The notes beneath the pieces are model-generated. The model made no database searches and was not told the origin of the DNA. It saw only the letters and a list, made by a program, of their open reading frames with translations. From assembly GCA_963995505.1 (NCBI GenBank), contig OZ023198.1, forward strand, positions 7,278,558 through 7,342,557: a DNA stretch of 64,000 nt. The letters are read 5' to 3'. Each line of letters begins with the position of its first letter. Positions within the stretch are counted from its first letter, which is position 1. The translations under genes and the position numbers were made by a program. Positions 42,603 to 54,861 of this stretch are shown here, in pieces. The DNA is from Hypericum androsaemum. Lineage: Eukaryota; Streptophyta; Magnoliopsida; Malpighiales; Hypericaceae.

Positions 42603-45600
42603 ATGTCACATGAAGGTCAAAATATGGGAAACATAGACCTTAAGTTATTAGTGGATGCCTTGGCCGGGAAGCTCGAGCAGATGGTGCAAGCTCAGATGGA
42701 GCCTTTGCAACTACGCGTGGATGCCGTGGAGAATTCTCGTGACAACCCCCAAACGCGAGGCGAACTCCAAAGGCGTGGGAGAGGAGTACCTATTGGAGAA
42801 TCGAGCGGAGCTGATTCTGAGTCGGAAGAAGGCGTAGGCTCTACAAGGAGTCTTAGGAGAGCAAGAACAAACCGTCCACCTAGGGAGGCAAGGCCAAAGA
42901 GAGACGACAACATAGGGAGTATCAAACTGAAGATACCTTCCTTTGCTGGTCGTTCTGACCCGGAGGCGTACTTAGAGTGGGAGAAGAAGATTGAGTTCGT
43001 GTTTGATTGCCACAATAGCTCCGAAGAAAAGAAGGTAAAACTTGCCATCACCGAATTCACTGATTATGCTATAACTTGGTGGGATCAACTTGTGACTAGC
43101 AGGAGGAGAAATAGAGAACGCCCTATAGCTACTTGGGAAGACATGAAAGTGGTGATGAGGAAGAGATTTGTTCCAAGTCATTACTATAGAGAGCTGTATA
43201 AGAAGTTACAAGGAATGAGGCAAGGAAGTTTGAGTGTGGAGGAGTATTTCAAACAGATGGAGATGGCCATGATAAGAGCTGATATAGATGAAGATAGAGA
43301 AGTTACAATGGCAAGGTTCTTGAATGGACTCAATCCTGAAATTCAAGACAAAGTTGAGTTGCAACACTATGTGGAGTTGGAGGACATGGTGCATATGGCA
43401 ACGAAAATTGAGAAGCAACTCAAGAGAGGAGAGGGGAGAACAAAAGCTACATCGAATTCTACTTGGAAGCCAAACTACCAAAAGAAGTTTGACAAGCCAC
43501 AAGCAGCCAAAGTAGAGCATGAATCCGAGAGTTCTCAAGCTAATTCTCAAAGGAAAGTGGAAGTCACTCCAGCTAGGAACCGTGACATCAAGTGCTTTAA
43601 GTGTCAAGGAAGAGGGCACATCTCAAGTCAATGCCCTAACAAGCAAGCAATGGTGATCAAGGAGAGTGGAGAGATTGAAACTGAAGAAGAGGATTCGGAG
43701 CATGAAAGCATGCCTTCTTTGGAGGACGTATCCGAGGAAGAGTACCAAGCTGCTGAGAGGCTTACTCTTGTGTCTAGAAGAGCATTGAATGTGCAAGTAA
43801 AAGAAGAAAATGATGTGGCTCAAAGAGAAAATATTTTTCACACAAGGTGCTATGTCAAAGACAAGGTGTGTAGTGTCATCATAGATGGAGGAAGTTGTGC
43901 TAATGTTGCAAGCACTACTATGGTGGAGAAGTTAGGGTTACTCACGGGAAAACACCCTAAGCCTTACAAACTACAATGGCTGAATGATAGTGGAGAAGTA
44001 CGAGTGATGAAGCAAGTATTGGTAGCATTCCGCATTGGCAACTATGAGGATGAAGTGTTGTGTGATGTTGTACCAATGCAAGCTGGTCACCTATTGTTAG
44101 GAAGGCCGTGGCAGTTTGATAGAAAAGTGCATCATGATGGCTACACCAACAAGTATTCATTTATACTTAAGAAGAGAGTAATCACCTTGGCACCCTTGTC
44201 ACCATCACAAGTTTGTGAAGATCAACGTCAGTTGCAAAAAGAAAGTGATGAGCAAAGAGAGCGTGACAAGAAGAAAAAGAATGAGAGGAGAGAAGAAGCC
44301 GAAAAAAAGATAAGAAAAACGGCCATTGGAGAGGAAAAGATTGAGGAAACAAAAGAAGCCGGAAAAACAGAAATTAAAATGGCCAAAGAGAGAAAAACCG
44401 AGAGTTGGAAAAAGAGTTACTATGTGGGAACAAGTGATATTAAGCAAGCATGCTTTGAAAAGAAGCCTATGATCTTACTTCGGTATAGAGAGGCGCTTTT
44501 AAACACTAACGAGCTTGAACCACATGTACCTAGTGCGGTTGTGTCTCTTTTGCAGGATTACAAGGATGTCTTTCCCGACGAGCTACCACCTGGTTTGCCA
44601 CCTATTCGTGGGATTGAACATCAAATAGACTTTGTTCCGGGAGCTGCCATACCTAACCGTCCCGCATATAGAAGCAATCCTGAAGAAACAAAGGAGCTTG
44701 AGAAGCAAGTCAACGAGCTATTGGCGAAAGGGTACGTGAGAGAGAGCATGAGTCCATGTGCTGTTCCAGTCCTACTTGTGCCCAAGAAGGATAAAACATG
44801 GAGAATGTGTGTTGATTGCCGAGCAGTCAACAACATAACGGTAAAATATCGTCACCCTATCCCTCGTTTAGATGACATGTTAGATGAGTTGCATGGTTCT
44901 TGCATGTTTTCTAAGATTGATTTGAAGAGTGGTTATCATCAAATTAGGATGAAAGAAGGAGATGAGTGGAAGACTGCTTTTAAAACTAAGTATGGGTTGT
45001 ATGAGTGGATGGTCATGCCATTTGGTTTGTCCAACGCACCTAGCACGTTTATGCGACTCATGAATCATGTTCTACGTCCATTCATTGGTAAATTTGTGGT
45101 TGTTTACTTTGATGATATACTCATTTATAGCAAGAGCATGGAGGATCATCTAGAACATTTGAAATCTGTCTTAGATGCACTTAGAAAAGAACAATTGTTT
45201 GCTAACTTGAAGAAGTGCACCTTTTGTACGGATAAACTTGTATTCTTGGGTTTTGTTGTTGGAGCTAACGGGATACAGGTTGATGAAGAAAAGATCCGAG
45301 CTATCCGTGAATGGCCAAGCCCTACAAGTGTTGCTAATGTTAGGAGCTTTCATGGACTAGCTAGTTTTTATAGGAGATTTGTGAAGGACTTTAGTAGCAT
45401 AGCCGCACCCATAACTGAAGTCATCAAGAAGAACGTAGGCTTTACTTGGGGAGAAGCTCAAGAGAAGGCTTTCCAACTACTAAAAGGGAAGTTGACTAAT
45501 GCACCCTTGTTAGCTTTACCTAATTTCTCTAAGACTTTTGAAATAGAGTGTGATGCTTCTGGTGTAGGAATTGGAGCTGTCCTTATGCAAGAAGGAAGAC

Positions 45601-47390
45601 CTATTGCATACTTTAGTGAGAAACTAAGTGGTGCAACCTTGAATTACCCGACTTATGACAAGCAGTTGTACGCACTAGTTCGAGCATTGGAGACATGGCA
45701 GCATTATTTGTGGCCCAAGGAGTTCGTGATTCACACTGATCATGAGTCACTCAAGCACTTAAAGGGGCAACACAAGCTGAACAAGAGGCATGCACGATGG
45801 GTGGAATTCATTGAGACATTTCCTTATGTCATTCGCTACAAGCAAGGTAAGGAAAATGTAGTGGCTGATGCACTATCACGAAGGTACGCCTTGATCTCAA
45901 CTCTTGATGCTAAACTACTTGGCTTTGAACACATTAAAGAGATGTATGTTGATGATGTTGATTTTGGCGAGTTGTTTATATCCACCGAAAGAAGTGCATT
46001 TGGTAAGTTCTTTCGTAATGAAGGTTACCTATTTCGTGAAAACAAACTTTGTGTGCCTAATTGTTCGATGCGAGAATTACTAATTCAGGAGGCACATGGA
46101 GGTGGCTTAATGGGGCATTTTGGAATTGCAAAGACCTTGGCAATGCTACAAGATCATTTCTTTTGGCCACACATGAAGAGAGATGTTGAGAGAGTTTGTG
46201 GTCGTTGCATCACTTGCAAGCAAGCCAAGTCAAAGGTAAAACCCCATGGTTTGTACACCCCACTACCTATACCTAGTGAGCCTTGGATTGATATCTCTAT
46301 GGATTTTGTGTTAGGACTACCTAGGACTAAGCGTGGAAGAGATTCAATTTTTGTGGTAGTGGATAGGTTTTCTAAGATGGCACATTTCATTCCATGTCAT
46401 AAAACTGATGATGCTTCAAACATTGCTGATTTGTTCTTTAGAAAGGTTGTTAGGTTGCATGGCATGCCTAGGACAATTATCTCTGATAGAGATGCTAAGT
46501 TCCTAAGTTACTTTTGGAAGACCTTGTGGTGCAAGTTAGGTACTAAGTTGTTGTTTTCTACTACTTGTCATCCTCAAACTGATGGTCAAACTGAAGTAGT
46601 AAATAGGACTTTGTCTACACTTTTGAGAGCACTCATTAAGCATAACATTAAGACTTGGGAAGAATGTTTGCCTCATGTTGAGTTTGCTTATAATCGTTCT
46701 GTCCATTCTGCTACTCAATTCTCACCATTTGAGCTTGTTTATGGATTTAATCCTTTGACTCCATTGGATTTATCACCTCTACCTTCGAGTGAGCATGTTA
46801 ACTTAGATGGAAAGAAGAAAGCTGAATTTGTCAAGCAGTTACATGAGAAAGCACGGATGAACATCGAGAAGCGCACGGAGCACTATGCGAGGCAAGCAAA
46901 CAAAGGAAGGCACAAAGTTGTCTTTGAGCCGGGAGATTGGGTTTGGCTACATATGAGGAAGGAGCGTTTTCCTGTCCAAAGACGTTCAAAGTTGCTACCA
47001 CGGGGAGATGGTCCATTCCAAGTGATAGAACGCATCAATGATAATGCCTACAAGCTAGACCTTCCAGGTGAGTATAGTGTAAGTGCTTCGTTTAACGTGG
47101 CTGACTTGAGTCCGTTTGATGTAGGTGATGATTTGAGGACAAATCCTTTTCAAGAGGAGGGGAATGATGTGAGCAAGCCTAAGGACGCACCTACTATCAA
47201 GCTTGTAGACTCGAAGCAAGTTCAAGTTCCAATTGGGCCAATGACAAGAGCAAGAGCTAGGAAGTTGCAATCTGATTTCAATGGACTAATGCATGAAGTT
47301 TGGGCTCAAGCAAGTTCGTGGAGGACCAAGGACGTCCAAGAAACCCAAGGGAGGCCCATGCACGTTTTGGAGGCTGAATGGGAAGCTTGA
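42603..47390 (+). CDS. A1 Gag-Pol polyprotein, intact (1595 aa)
   Basis: A single frame encoding all proteins needed for LTR retrotransposition. Approximate residues: Gag core near 130-260 ([11 protein letters not shown] near 158); CCHC knuckle 331-344 ([14 protein letters not shown]); protease IIDGGS 426-431; acidic/Lys-rich linker 540-620; RT with [14 protein letters not shown] and the catalytic YFDD at 835-838; RNase H with ECDASG near 980 and HTDHESL near 1045; integrase with [10 protein letters not shown] and CGRCITC near 1165-1205, then core D (SMDF), D (ISDRD) and E (TDGQTE) with 35 residues between the last two; a DGPFQV segment and [10 protein letters not shown] near 1480-1505. The final ~75 residues ([26 protein letters not shown]) are encoded in the 3' LTR. 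No canonical chromodomain is apparent. The start is fixed by agreement with A3 and A4. Confidence 0.95.
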   Translation: MSHEGQNMGNIDLKLLVDALAGKLEQMVQAQMEPLQLRVDAVENSRDNPQTRGELQRRGRGVPIGESSGADSESEEGVGSTRSLRRARTNRPPREARPKRDDNIGSIKLKIPSFAGRSDPEAYLEWEKKIEFVFDCHNSSEEKKVKLAITEFTDYAITWWDQLVTSRRRNRERPIATWEDMKVVMRKRFVPSHYYRELYKKLQGMRQGSLSVEEYFKQMEMAMIRADIDEDREVTMARFLNGLNPEIQDKVELQHYVELEDMVHMATKIEKQLKRGEGRTKATSNSTWKPNYQKKFDKPQAAKVEHESESSQANSQRKVEVTPARNRDIKCFKCQGRGHISSQCPNKQAMVIKESGEIETEEEDSEHESMPSLEDVSEEEYQAAERLTLVSRRALNVQVKEENDVAQRENIFHTRCYVKDKVCSVIIDGGSCANVASTTMVEKLGLLTGKHPKPYKLQWLNDSGEVRVMKQVLVAFRIGNYEDEVLCDVVPMQAGHLLLGRPWQFDRKVHHDGYTNKYSFILKKRVITLAPLSPSQVCEDQRQLQKESDEQRERDKKKKNERREEAEKKIRKTAIGEEKIEETKEAGKTEIKMAKERKTESWKKSYYVGTSDIKQACFEKKPMILLRYREALLNTNELEPHVPSAVVSLLQDYKDVFPDELPPGLPPIRGIEHQIDFVPGAAIPNRPAYRSNPEETKELEKQVNELLAKGYVRESMSPCAVPVLLVPKKDKTWRMCVDCRAVNNITVKYRHPIPRLDDMLDELHGSCMFSKIDLKSGYHQIRMKEGDEWKTAFKTKYGLYEWMVMPFGLSNAPSTFMRLMNHVLRPFIGKFVVVYFDDILIYSKSMEDHLEHLKSVLDALRKEQLFANLKKCTFCTDKLVFLGFVVGANGIQVDEEKIRAIREWPSPTSVANVRSFHGLASFYRRFVKDFSSIAAPITEVIKKNVGFTWGEAQEKAFQLLKGKLTNAPLLALPNFSKTFEIECDASGVGIGAVLMQEGRPIAYFSEKLSGATLNYPTYDKQLYALVRALETWQHYLWPKEFVIHTDHESLKHLKGQHKLNKRHARWVEFIETFPYVIRYKQGKENVVADALSRRYALISTLDAKLLGFEHIKEMYVDDVDFGELFISTERSAFGKFFRNEGYLFRENKLCVPNCSMRELLIQEAHGGGLMGHFGIAKTLAMLQDHFFWPHMKRDVERVCGRCITCKQAKSKVKPHGLYTPLPIPSEPWIDISMDFVLGLPRTKRGRDSIFVVVDRFSKMAHFIPCHKTDDASNIADLFFRKVVRLHGMPRTIISDRDAKFLSYFWKTLWCKLGTKLLFSTTCHPQTDGQTEVVNRTLSTLLRALIKHNIKTWEECLPHVEFAYNRSVHSATQFSPFELVYGFNPLTPLDLSPLPSSEHVNLDGKKKAEFVKQLHEKARMNIEKRTEHYARQANKGRHKVVFEPGDWVWLHMRKERFPVQRRSKLLPRGDGPFQVIERINDNAYKLDLPGEYSVSASFNVADLSPFDVGDDLRTNPFQEEGNDVSKPKDAPTIKLVDSKQVQVPIGPMTRARARKLQSDFNGLMHEVWAQASSWRTKDVQETQGRPMHVLEAEWEA

Positions 47391-47972
47391 CATGCACGAA
47401 AGCTTCTAGATGCATGCGCACATGGAGAATCAAGAAGAATCAGCCTATTTAGGCCGTGCATCTAATTGTTTTGGACGTGCACCTAGTAGCTACTCTATTA
47501 GATATTATTTGCTTATATTATTCCTTGTTTAGTTGCATAAGTTCGGCCAGAATCTCCTTAGAATAGGAAAGAGAGTTTTGGCCAGCCTTTGAATTCCTTT
47601 TAAGGAGTTAGCTTGTTTAGGAATATTTTGATACTTTGGGAGCCTATATAAAGAGGACTCCTAGCAATAAAACGTACACACAACAATTCGGAAATTGCTT
47701 AGCCTTGGCTAATTGAGAGTTTTGATACTCGTTTGTTCTTGCTTAGGCTGGTGAGTCGTCTTGGCTAGAATTTATCCTTCACTTATCAAGCGGATATTCC
47801 ATCCCCGCTTGTGGCGTGATACGACCTTAGGTCAAGGTTCAGAAGCCCTTGCAGCGGGTTGAGGTACAAATTCGTGCCTTAGTTCGTGAAGGTTCTTGTG
47901 AGTTGTGATCTGTTCCATTCTAAAGTAACAAACGGTCCGAGTTGTGAATCTTTTCCGCGGAGATTCATATCA
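47165..47972 (+). repeat. 3' LTR of A1
   Basis: 808 bp, identical by eye to the 5' LTR. The gag-pol frame runs 226 bp into it (stop 47388-47390). Confidence 0.95.
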
Positions 47973-47977
47973 GTAGG

Positions 47978-50900
47978 TGAAGAAGAAGAGTCTGCGGGTG
48001 CGTATCTTTGCGCTCCTGTTGAAGAAAGTGGGGATGAGGAACATGAGGATTCCGAAGAGGAGGAGGAGTATTGCGGGGTGTTAAGGAGGCTTGTGATGAC
48101 CGCGGCAAAGAAAGTTGATTCGCAAAGGAATAATCTTTTTCGCACCAAATGCTACGTTGGGAAGGAGGTGTGTGATGTGATCATAGATGGAGGAAGTCAG
48201 GAAAACTTTGTGAGTCTGGCTACGGTGGAGAAGCTTGGACTTAAAACCACACCGCACCCTTCTCCTTACGCAATTGGATGGATCCGTACAGGAGGCGGCA
48301 TCAAGGTGACTTCGAAATGCTCCATTCCCATTTCAATTGGCAAATACTCGGATCGAGTAGAGTGTGACGTGCTGGAAATGGATGCGTGTAACATCCTATT
48401 AGGAAGACCTTGGGAGTACGATAATAAGATCATTCACAAAGGGGAGGAGAACACGTATGAAGTAAGGAAGGGCGGAGAACGGTTTACTTTGCTTCCAAGC
48501 AAACCGAAGCACGTGAAGCCCCAATGTAACAGTGCCATGCAGCTCGTTACTATGATTACTTCGGAGAAGACCATGAAGAAACTTATTGAAGAAATGGGAG
48601 GATGTCATGTTATGGTGATCAAGGATGGAGGTGCGGACGCGGAAATGCGAAAGGAAGAGCTTCCACAACCTGTGATTGAAATTTTACAAGACTTTCCTGA
48701 AGTGGTTGAGGAAGATTTGCCAAGGGGGTTACCTCCTCTTCGCAATATTCAACATAGGATCGATCTGATCCCGGGATCCACACTTCCAAACTTGCCACAT
48801 TATCACCTCAGTCCTATGGAGAATCAGATTCTAAGAGACCAAGTCCAAGAGCTTCTGAACAAGGGCTTTATCCGAGAGAGTTTAAGCCCTTGTGGCGTAC
48901 CTGCCTTGTTGGTGCCGAAGAAAGATGGCACATGGCGTATGTGCGTGGATAGTAGAGCCATCAACAAGATCACTATAGGCTATAGGTTTCCAATACCACG
49001 TCTGAATGACATGTTGGATAATCTAAGTGGTTCTAAGATCTTCTCCAAGGTGGATCTACGGAGTGGCTATCATCAGATAAGGATTCGACCGGGTGATGAG
49101 TGGAAGACTGCGTTTAAAACGCGAGATGGCTTATACGAGTGGCTTGTCATGCCATTCGGACTCTCAAATGCCCCGAGCACTTTCATGAGACTAATGCACC
49201 AATTGAAGCCGTTCCTAGACAAGTTTGTGGTCGTCTATTTCGACGACATATTGGTGTATAGCAAGTCCGAGTCAGATCATGTCGAGCACTTAAAGGACGT
49301 CTTCCAGGCTTTGAAAGAAAATGAGCTCGTTGCCAATCTGAAGAAGTGCGTGTTTTGGCAGAAAAACTTGCTCTTTCTTAGGTTCATTATTGGCGCGGAT
49401 GGCATTCAAGTAGATCAAAGCAAGGTTGAAGTGATTCAGAATTGGCCAACCCCGCAAAACGTGTCTCAAGTCAGGAGCTTCCTCGGCCTTGCATCATTTT
49501 ATAGGCGTTTCATCAAGGGGTTCAGTGAGATTGCTTCTCCCTTGACTTCATTGACAAAGAAGGGAGTTGTATTTGAATGGAGCAAAGAAGTTGATCACGC
49601 CTTCAGGGAGTTGAAGGCGAAACTGAGTTCCACTACAGTACTAGCATTGCCAGACTTTGAGAAGGTTTTTGAAGTTCATGTGGACGCTTCCGGAGCAGGA
49701 ATTGGAGGTGTGCTGTCTCAGGAAAAACATCCTATAGCCTACTTCAGTGAGAAGTTGAGCACACACCGCCAGACTTGGACAACATATGAAAAGGAATTTT
49801 ATGCTCTTTTCCGTGCTCTGAAGACGTGGGAGCATTACCTTATTGGAAAAGAGTTCGTGCTTTACTCGGATCATCGTGCCTTAAAGTATTTACATGACCA
49901 GTCCAAGTTCACAAGTCAGATGCACGCGAGGTGGACCACTTACCTTCAAAAATTTCCATTCAAAATCATGCACAAAAGTGGTGCACACAATGTGGTGGCC
50001 GACGCACTGAGTAGAAGAGTAGCGTTGCTAACTGAATGGCGTGGAAGAGTCACTTCATTTGATGAGCTCCGAGAGTTATATGACGAGGACGCGGACTTCG
50101 GGAGCATTTGGAGCAGGTGCAAGAATGGAAAGGGAGAAGGAGAATTCTACGTGCATGATGGTTTCCTTATGCGAGGTAATCAATTATGTATTCCACGAAC
50201 TTCACTTCGTGAGCATTTGCTATGGGAATTGCATGGTGGTGGACTTGCGGGACATTTAGGCCGTGATAAAACTCTCGCTGCTGTAGTTGAACGATTTTAT
50301 TGGCCTAACATGACAAAAGAAGTGGCCAGATTAGTGAAGCATTGTCGGGTATGTCAAGAAACTAAGGGCGGAGTGCACAACACGGGATTGTATTTGCCTT
50401 TGCCCATTCCGCAAGCAATTTGGGAAGATTTGAGCATGGACTTCATTTTAGGATTACCACGAACTCCACGGGGTGCGGACTCCATCTTTGTTGTTGTTGA
50501 TAGGCTGAGCAAGATGGCACACTTCATACCTTGCAAGAAGACGTCGGATGCTCGTGCCATTGCTCGCTTGTTTTTCAAGGAAGTAGTGAAGTTGCATGGT
50601 GTCCCCAAGAGTATAACTTCGGATAGAGATGTGAAGTTTCTTGCCACATTTTGGAAAACCTTGTGGATTATATTTGATGCAACTCTTCAATATAGTTCAA
50701 CCGCACACCCTCAAACTGACGGGCAAACTGAGGCAACCAATAGAACTCTTGGGAGTCTACTTCGGAGTCTTTGTCATGACAAAAAGAGGCAATGGGATCT
50801 TGCCTTGCCTATTGCTGAATTCGCCTACAATGGCGCGGTGCACAGGTCCACGGGTCACTCGCCTTTTTCCTTGGTGTATACAAAAGTGCCTAATTTGCTT

Positions 50901-51329
50901 GTTGATGTAGCTGAATTACCAAGGCCGAAGAAAGCTAATTCTTCCGCATTAGAATTCGCCGAGCATGCGCAAGGAGTCCTTGAAGCCGTGAGAAGCAGGC
51001 TGAATTCAACTTATGAGAAGGAAAAGAAGCGCGTTGATGAACATCGAAGGATGCAAATCTTCCAACCAGGCGAGCTCGTGATGGTGCATTTCCGAAAGGA
51101 AAGGATGCCAGCTCACATGGGAGGCAAATTGCAGGCTAGGAAGTTCGGTCCTTTTAAGGTGCTAAGGAGAATCAATGACAATGCATACAAGATCGATCTA
51201 CCCGACGAATATGGCGTCTCCAACACCTTCAATGTGGCTGACTTAACCCCTTATTTCGATGCTTTTCCTATGCCGTCCAAGTTAGCTTCTCGCGACGAGA
51301 AGCATTCCAAGGAGGGGCGGATGACGTAG
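47978..51329 (+). pseudogene. Element B gag end and pol, 3' part
   Basis: Resumes the B frame after A1 with an acidic stretch (GEEEESAGAYLCAPVEES), then protease VIIDGGSQENFVS, RT ([29 protein letters not shown] near 49236-49247), RNase H ([20 protein letters not shown]), integrase ([30 protein letters not shown]) and the C-terminal [14 protein letters not shown] with [11 protein letters not shown]. The stop lies in the first bases of the 3' LTR. Small oddities: one residue missing at HQLKPFL (HQVLKPFL elsewhere) and LFLRFIIG for LFLGF. Open up to the stop; the A1 insertion is the only clear lesion. Confidence 0.92.
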
Positions 51330-51834
51330 GAACGTCGTACTATTGCCAACTTTCATGCCTGGTCCGACCGTTTGCACGTGATCATTTCCGCTATTTGGTC
51401 TATTCCCTTTTCTTTATTTCCGTGTAATAAATTGTCATGATGTGGGAGGGTTAGTTTTCGGACGTTGGAAGCTTATAAGGCAACGAATTAACTTGCCTTT
51501 AATCTTGCCATTAGGAGCGAAGGTTAAAGCTGGACGGCTGGAATAATTGTGGCCGTTTCACACCTTCCTTATATTGTACCTTCCATTCCAGAAATAAAGG
51601 ACGGAAAAACAGGAAAGATTAATCCCAGAGAGAGGAGAGAATCAAGCGAAATAACTTCGCAAGGGTGCGTCCCTGATTTGGTTACGAACGCCCCAGCTGG
51701 CCGATCCGCTTGCGGAACCCCTCGTGCTTGATCGACGGTAGTTGTCGTGATTCACGAGTTCTTATCTATCCTTACTCACGAAATCGAGCGAGTTTGTAGA
51801 GCGACCTTGATTGACACGCGTTCTAGCTGCGTCA
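51322..51834 (+). repeat. 3' LTR of element B
   Basis: 513 bp, 2 differences from 39399-39911. TCATT follows at 51835-51839. Confidence 0.93.
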
Positions 51835-51839
51835 TCATT

Positions 51840-52529
51840 CCTCGAGGCTAGACGCATAAATTCCGCAATATACTCATCGACGGTGCGGTTACCTTGATTG
51901 CACGACAAGAATTGTAGGTAGAGGGTCTGATGGTGATCCACGGGTAAGAACCTAGCTCTCAAGGCTTGCTCCATCGTGGGCCAATCCCGGATTGGAGGCT
52001 CTCCTCTTCTCCTCCGAGAGTCTTGCTCTTTCCTCCACCATACAGCTGCACCCGACTCCAATTTGAAAGCGACATAATTCACCTTCTGTTCCTCCGTCAA
52101 TTCCATACAATCAAAGTATTTTTCAACCGAATCCGACCAGTTCAGAAATGTCTCAACATCCACATCACCGAAGAACTTCTCAATGTTCATCTTAAAAGGG
52201 CGATCCACCCTTCTATACTCTCCTCCTCGCTCATAATCCTCCCTATAGGCTTCTCTTCTAGGAGCGCGTCCTAGATCACCACGTCCACCACCTCCTCTAC
52301 CTCATCCTCTCAACCCTCTCCCTCCCTTTCTCATATAAAGGGTAGCATCAGAATCTATATCCTCCTCTTCCTCTCTTTGATCATTACGTACCTCAGCTGG
52401 AGGGGGTTGCCCTACGGGTGGTTGCACCGCAAGGTTGTCCAGGCGTGTAAGGATTGCCTGAATTGCCGCCTCCATTTGAGTGAATCTCTGATTCATGTCA
52501 GGTCTTGGGAGGTCATTAGGATCGGCCAT
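51840..52529 (-). pseudogene. Element C gag, 5' part, with one stop
   Basis: The ATG at 52529 begins MADPNDLPRPDMNQRF. In the Gly/Arg-rich stretch a TGA near 52302 stands where E has CGA (RGRGRGG). The same frame then continues through DRPFKMNIEKFFGDVDV, VAFKLESGAAVWWRKEQ and YIAEFMRLASRND to the TCATT site where B inserted. The change is a typical CpG transition. Confidence 0.9.
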
Positions 52530-52703
52530 AGTGCATCGGCTTTTGGTGGTGCTTAGTGGTTAGAAATGAGACTTGGATTAGGAGATCACGAAGTCTTGTG
52601 GATCGGCTCGTAGATGGGGTCTCTCGCAACTCACCAGGTGATAACGTGCACGCAATCTCAACGTAGAAGCTGAGATGGATCTCACTCAAGCTCTGATACC
52701 ACT
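52530..52703 (-). mobile_element. Element C leader with PBS
   Basis: The PBS complement GCTCTGATACCA is at 52690-52701. The conserved leader block CACAAGACTTCGTGATCTCC is read on minus near 52600-52580. Confidence 0.88.
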
Positions 52704-53193
52704 TAGCGTAGCACAATGGAGCGTTCAAACAACCACGAAGGAGGGACTCGAAATTGGTTAGGATAACTTTAACTCGCAACTTCCGTTGACAGGCTAAAGC
52801 TTGCTGAAATAATTCCAGCGGCCAGCTAGGGCAATTCTATCTAGGAAACACGGAAAAGTACTCCGCAAGAACGTGCTCTTCAAAGAGTTTTGATTCTAAA
52901 TTCAGCTGCCCATTATTCATTCAATTCGGACTTATAAGGAGGCGAGTTTACAGCCTACAATAATGCGAAAATAAAGGCTAAGCTCCTCCACTCCCTCTGG
53001 CCATTTTCTCCACTTTAACCTCCCTACTTAATGACAATTATCTGCCTTATTACATTAAAGTCACAGTCCAAACAGCTGACCCAAATTAAAACGAAATTAA
53101 AACACAACATTAATAGCGAACAACGCCATGCACTCGTCAACTTGATCAGGCCATGCACACGTCCATTGCACCTGTATTCGGCTTCCTACACCA
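52704..53193 (-). repeat. 5' LTR of element C
   Basis: 490 bp; on minus it begins TGGTGTAGGAAGCC and ends GTGCTACGCTA before the PBS. About 2% different from 35505-35995. Confidence 0.92.
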
Positions 53194-54279
53194 CTAGGTA
53201 TAGGTAGTGGGGTATACAAACCATGGGGTTTTACCTTTGACTTGGCTTGCTTGCATGTGATGCAACGCCCACAAACTCTTTCAACGTCGCGCTTCATGTG
53301 TGGCCAACAGAAGTGATCTTGTAGCATTGCCAAAGTCTTTGCGATTCCAAAGTGCCCCATTAATCCGCCTCCATGCGCCTCCTGAATTAGCAACTCTCGC
53401 ATAGAATAATTAGGCACACAAAGTTTGTTCTCACGAAATAGGTAACCTTCATTCCGGAAAAATTTACCACTTGCACTCTTCTCCGTAGCTGATCCCTATA
53501 CCTGAGGCTCCAATCCCTATACCTGAGGCATCACATTCAACTTCAAAGGTTTTAGCAAAGTTAGGAAAAGCCAACAAAGGAGCATTAGTCAACTTCTCTT
53601 TGATGAGTTGGAATGAGTGCTCTTGAGCTTCTCCCCAACTAAATCCAACATTCTTCTTGATGACTTCAGTGAGGGGCGCGGCTAGGCTACTAAAGTCTTT
53701 CACGAACCTCCTGTAAAAGCTAGCTAAGCCATGAAAACTTCGAACATTAGCAACACTTGTAGGACTTGGCCAGTCCCGGATGGCTCGGATCTTCTCCTCA
53801 TCAACCTGTATCCCGTGAGCACTAACAACAAAACCCAAGAATACAAGTTTATCTGTGCAAAAGGTGCACTTCTTCAAGTTGGCAAACAATTGATCCTCTC
53901 TAAGTGCATCTAGGACAGATTTCAAATGCTCTACATGATCCTCTAAACTCGTACTATAAATGAGTATATCATCAAAGTACACAACGACAAATTTTCCAAT
54001 GAATGGACGTAAGACATGATTCATAAGGCGCATGAATGTACTAGGTGCATTAGATAACCCGAACGGCATGACCATCCACTCATACAACCCATATTTTGTT
54101 TTAAAAGCAGCCTTCCACTCATCTCCTTCTTTCATCCTAATCTGATGATAACCACTTTTTAAGTCAATCTTAGAAAACATGCAAGATCCATGCAACTCAT
54201 CTAACATGTCATCTAAGCGAGGAATAGGGTGATGATATTTTACCGTGATGTTGTTGACAGCTCGGCAATCAACACACAT
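53194..54279 (-). pseudogene. A'' RT and RNase H fragment with internal deletion
   Basis: Read leftward from 54279: RT ([46 protein letters not shown]) into RNase H at [10 protein letters not shown]. At about 53490-53540 the sequence CCCTATACCTGAGGC is present twice, and the reading then resumes in the integrase region ([37 protein letters not shown]). Compared with A1, about 480 bp covering the rest of RNase H and the connection are missing. The fragment ends at 53194 next to the C LTR. Confidence 0.88.
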
Positions 54280-54861
54280 TGATATGAATCTGATCACAAG
54301 AATATTAATTTCGTTTTTTTTTTATGTTTTTGAGTCTGTTTAGGAAGTTAATTATATGTTATTTTCGTTTTATAAGAGTTCTAGTCTATTTAGGAAGTAG
54401 ATAATGTGAGAATTTCGTTTCTTTAAGAGTTCAAGTCAGTTTAGGAAGGTGACTATGTGATAATCACGTTTTTAAGCAATCATAAGAGTCCTAAACTTAT
54501 TTTCCTTTTTAGTTTCCCTTTTTAAGTCATATTTATCTAGTTAGAAGTTATATTTAATTAGGAATCCCTTTGTAACAATCTGCCTATATATAAAGGCATT
54601 ATCAATGAGAATAAGGAGAATAATTTGAGTACAAAAAACGTGGGCTTTGCTCTCTTGGTTCTTCGGAACTGTTCGAACACAGCGGAGGGATTCCCTTCGT
54701 TCACCTTCGACTTATCAAGCGGATCTACATCACCGTTTGTGGCGTCTTCATCAAATCAAGGTTCTTGTTTCCCTACAGCAGCGGGTCGAGGTCGAGATTT
54801 CCATCAATCTGAACGTAGATAGATCCGGCTTTCGCGTGGATCCGTAACAAGATTCACATCA
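54280..54861 (+). repeat. 5' LTR of D3 (40-bp deletion)
   Basis: 582 bp. TATA box and hairpin retained. The sequence between two GTCGAG copies near 54785 is lost compared with the other D LTRs. Confidence 0.92.

Larger units (their letters stand above)
41163..47972 (+). mobile_element. Element A1, intact autonomous family-A element
   Basis: 6810 bp, with two 808-bp LTRs that look identical throughout on reading, a perfect GTAGG duplication (41158-41162, 47973-47977), the Met PBS (41973-41984), one uninterrupted gag-pol ORF of 1595 codons (42603-47390) and the PPT CAAGAGGAGGGGAA (47151-47164). It is the innermost layer of the nest and the only element here with no visible defect. The LTR identity implies a very recent insertion, and the element may be competent to move. 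Confidence 0.95.
39399..51834 (+). mobile_element. Element B, B-like element split only by A1
   Basis: Two 513-bp LTRs (39399-39911, 51322-51834) differ at 2 positions by eye. A perfect TCATT duplication (39394-39398, 51835-51839) lies in the gag of C. The internal region has the Met PBS, leader, a gag-pol frame and the PPT (AAGGAGGGGCGGA, 51309-51321). A1 is inserted in gag at 41163 with its own duplication. Apart from A1, the frame on both sides shows no stop or frameshift. Confidence 0.93.
35505..53193 (-). mobile_element. Element C, B-like element split by B and A1
   Basis: LTRs at 35505-35995 (491 bp) and 52704-53193 (490 bp) differ at about 10 positions and two small indels, roughly 2%. 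Minus orientation: 5' LTR, PBS, leader, gag (52529 to 51840), element B (51834-39399), rest of gag and protease (39398 to 38733), pol (38778 to 36019), PPT, 3' LTR. The host flanks read CCAAG on the left and CTAGG on the right; compared with A1, five host bases (GCTCA) between them are missing and there is no target duplication. Confidence 0.9.
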
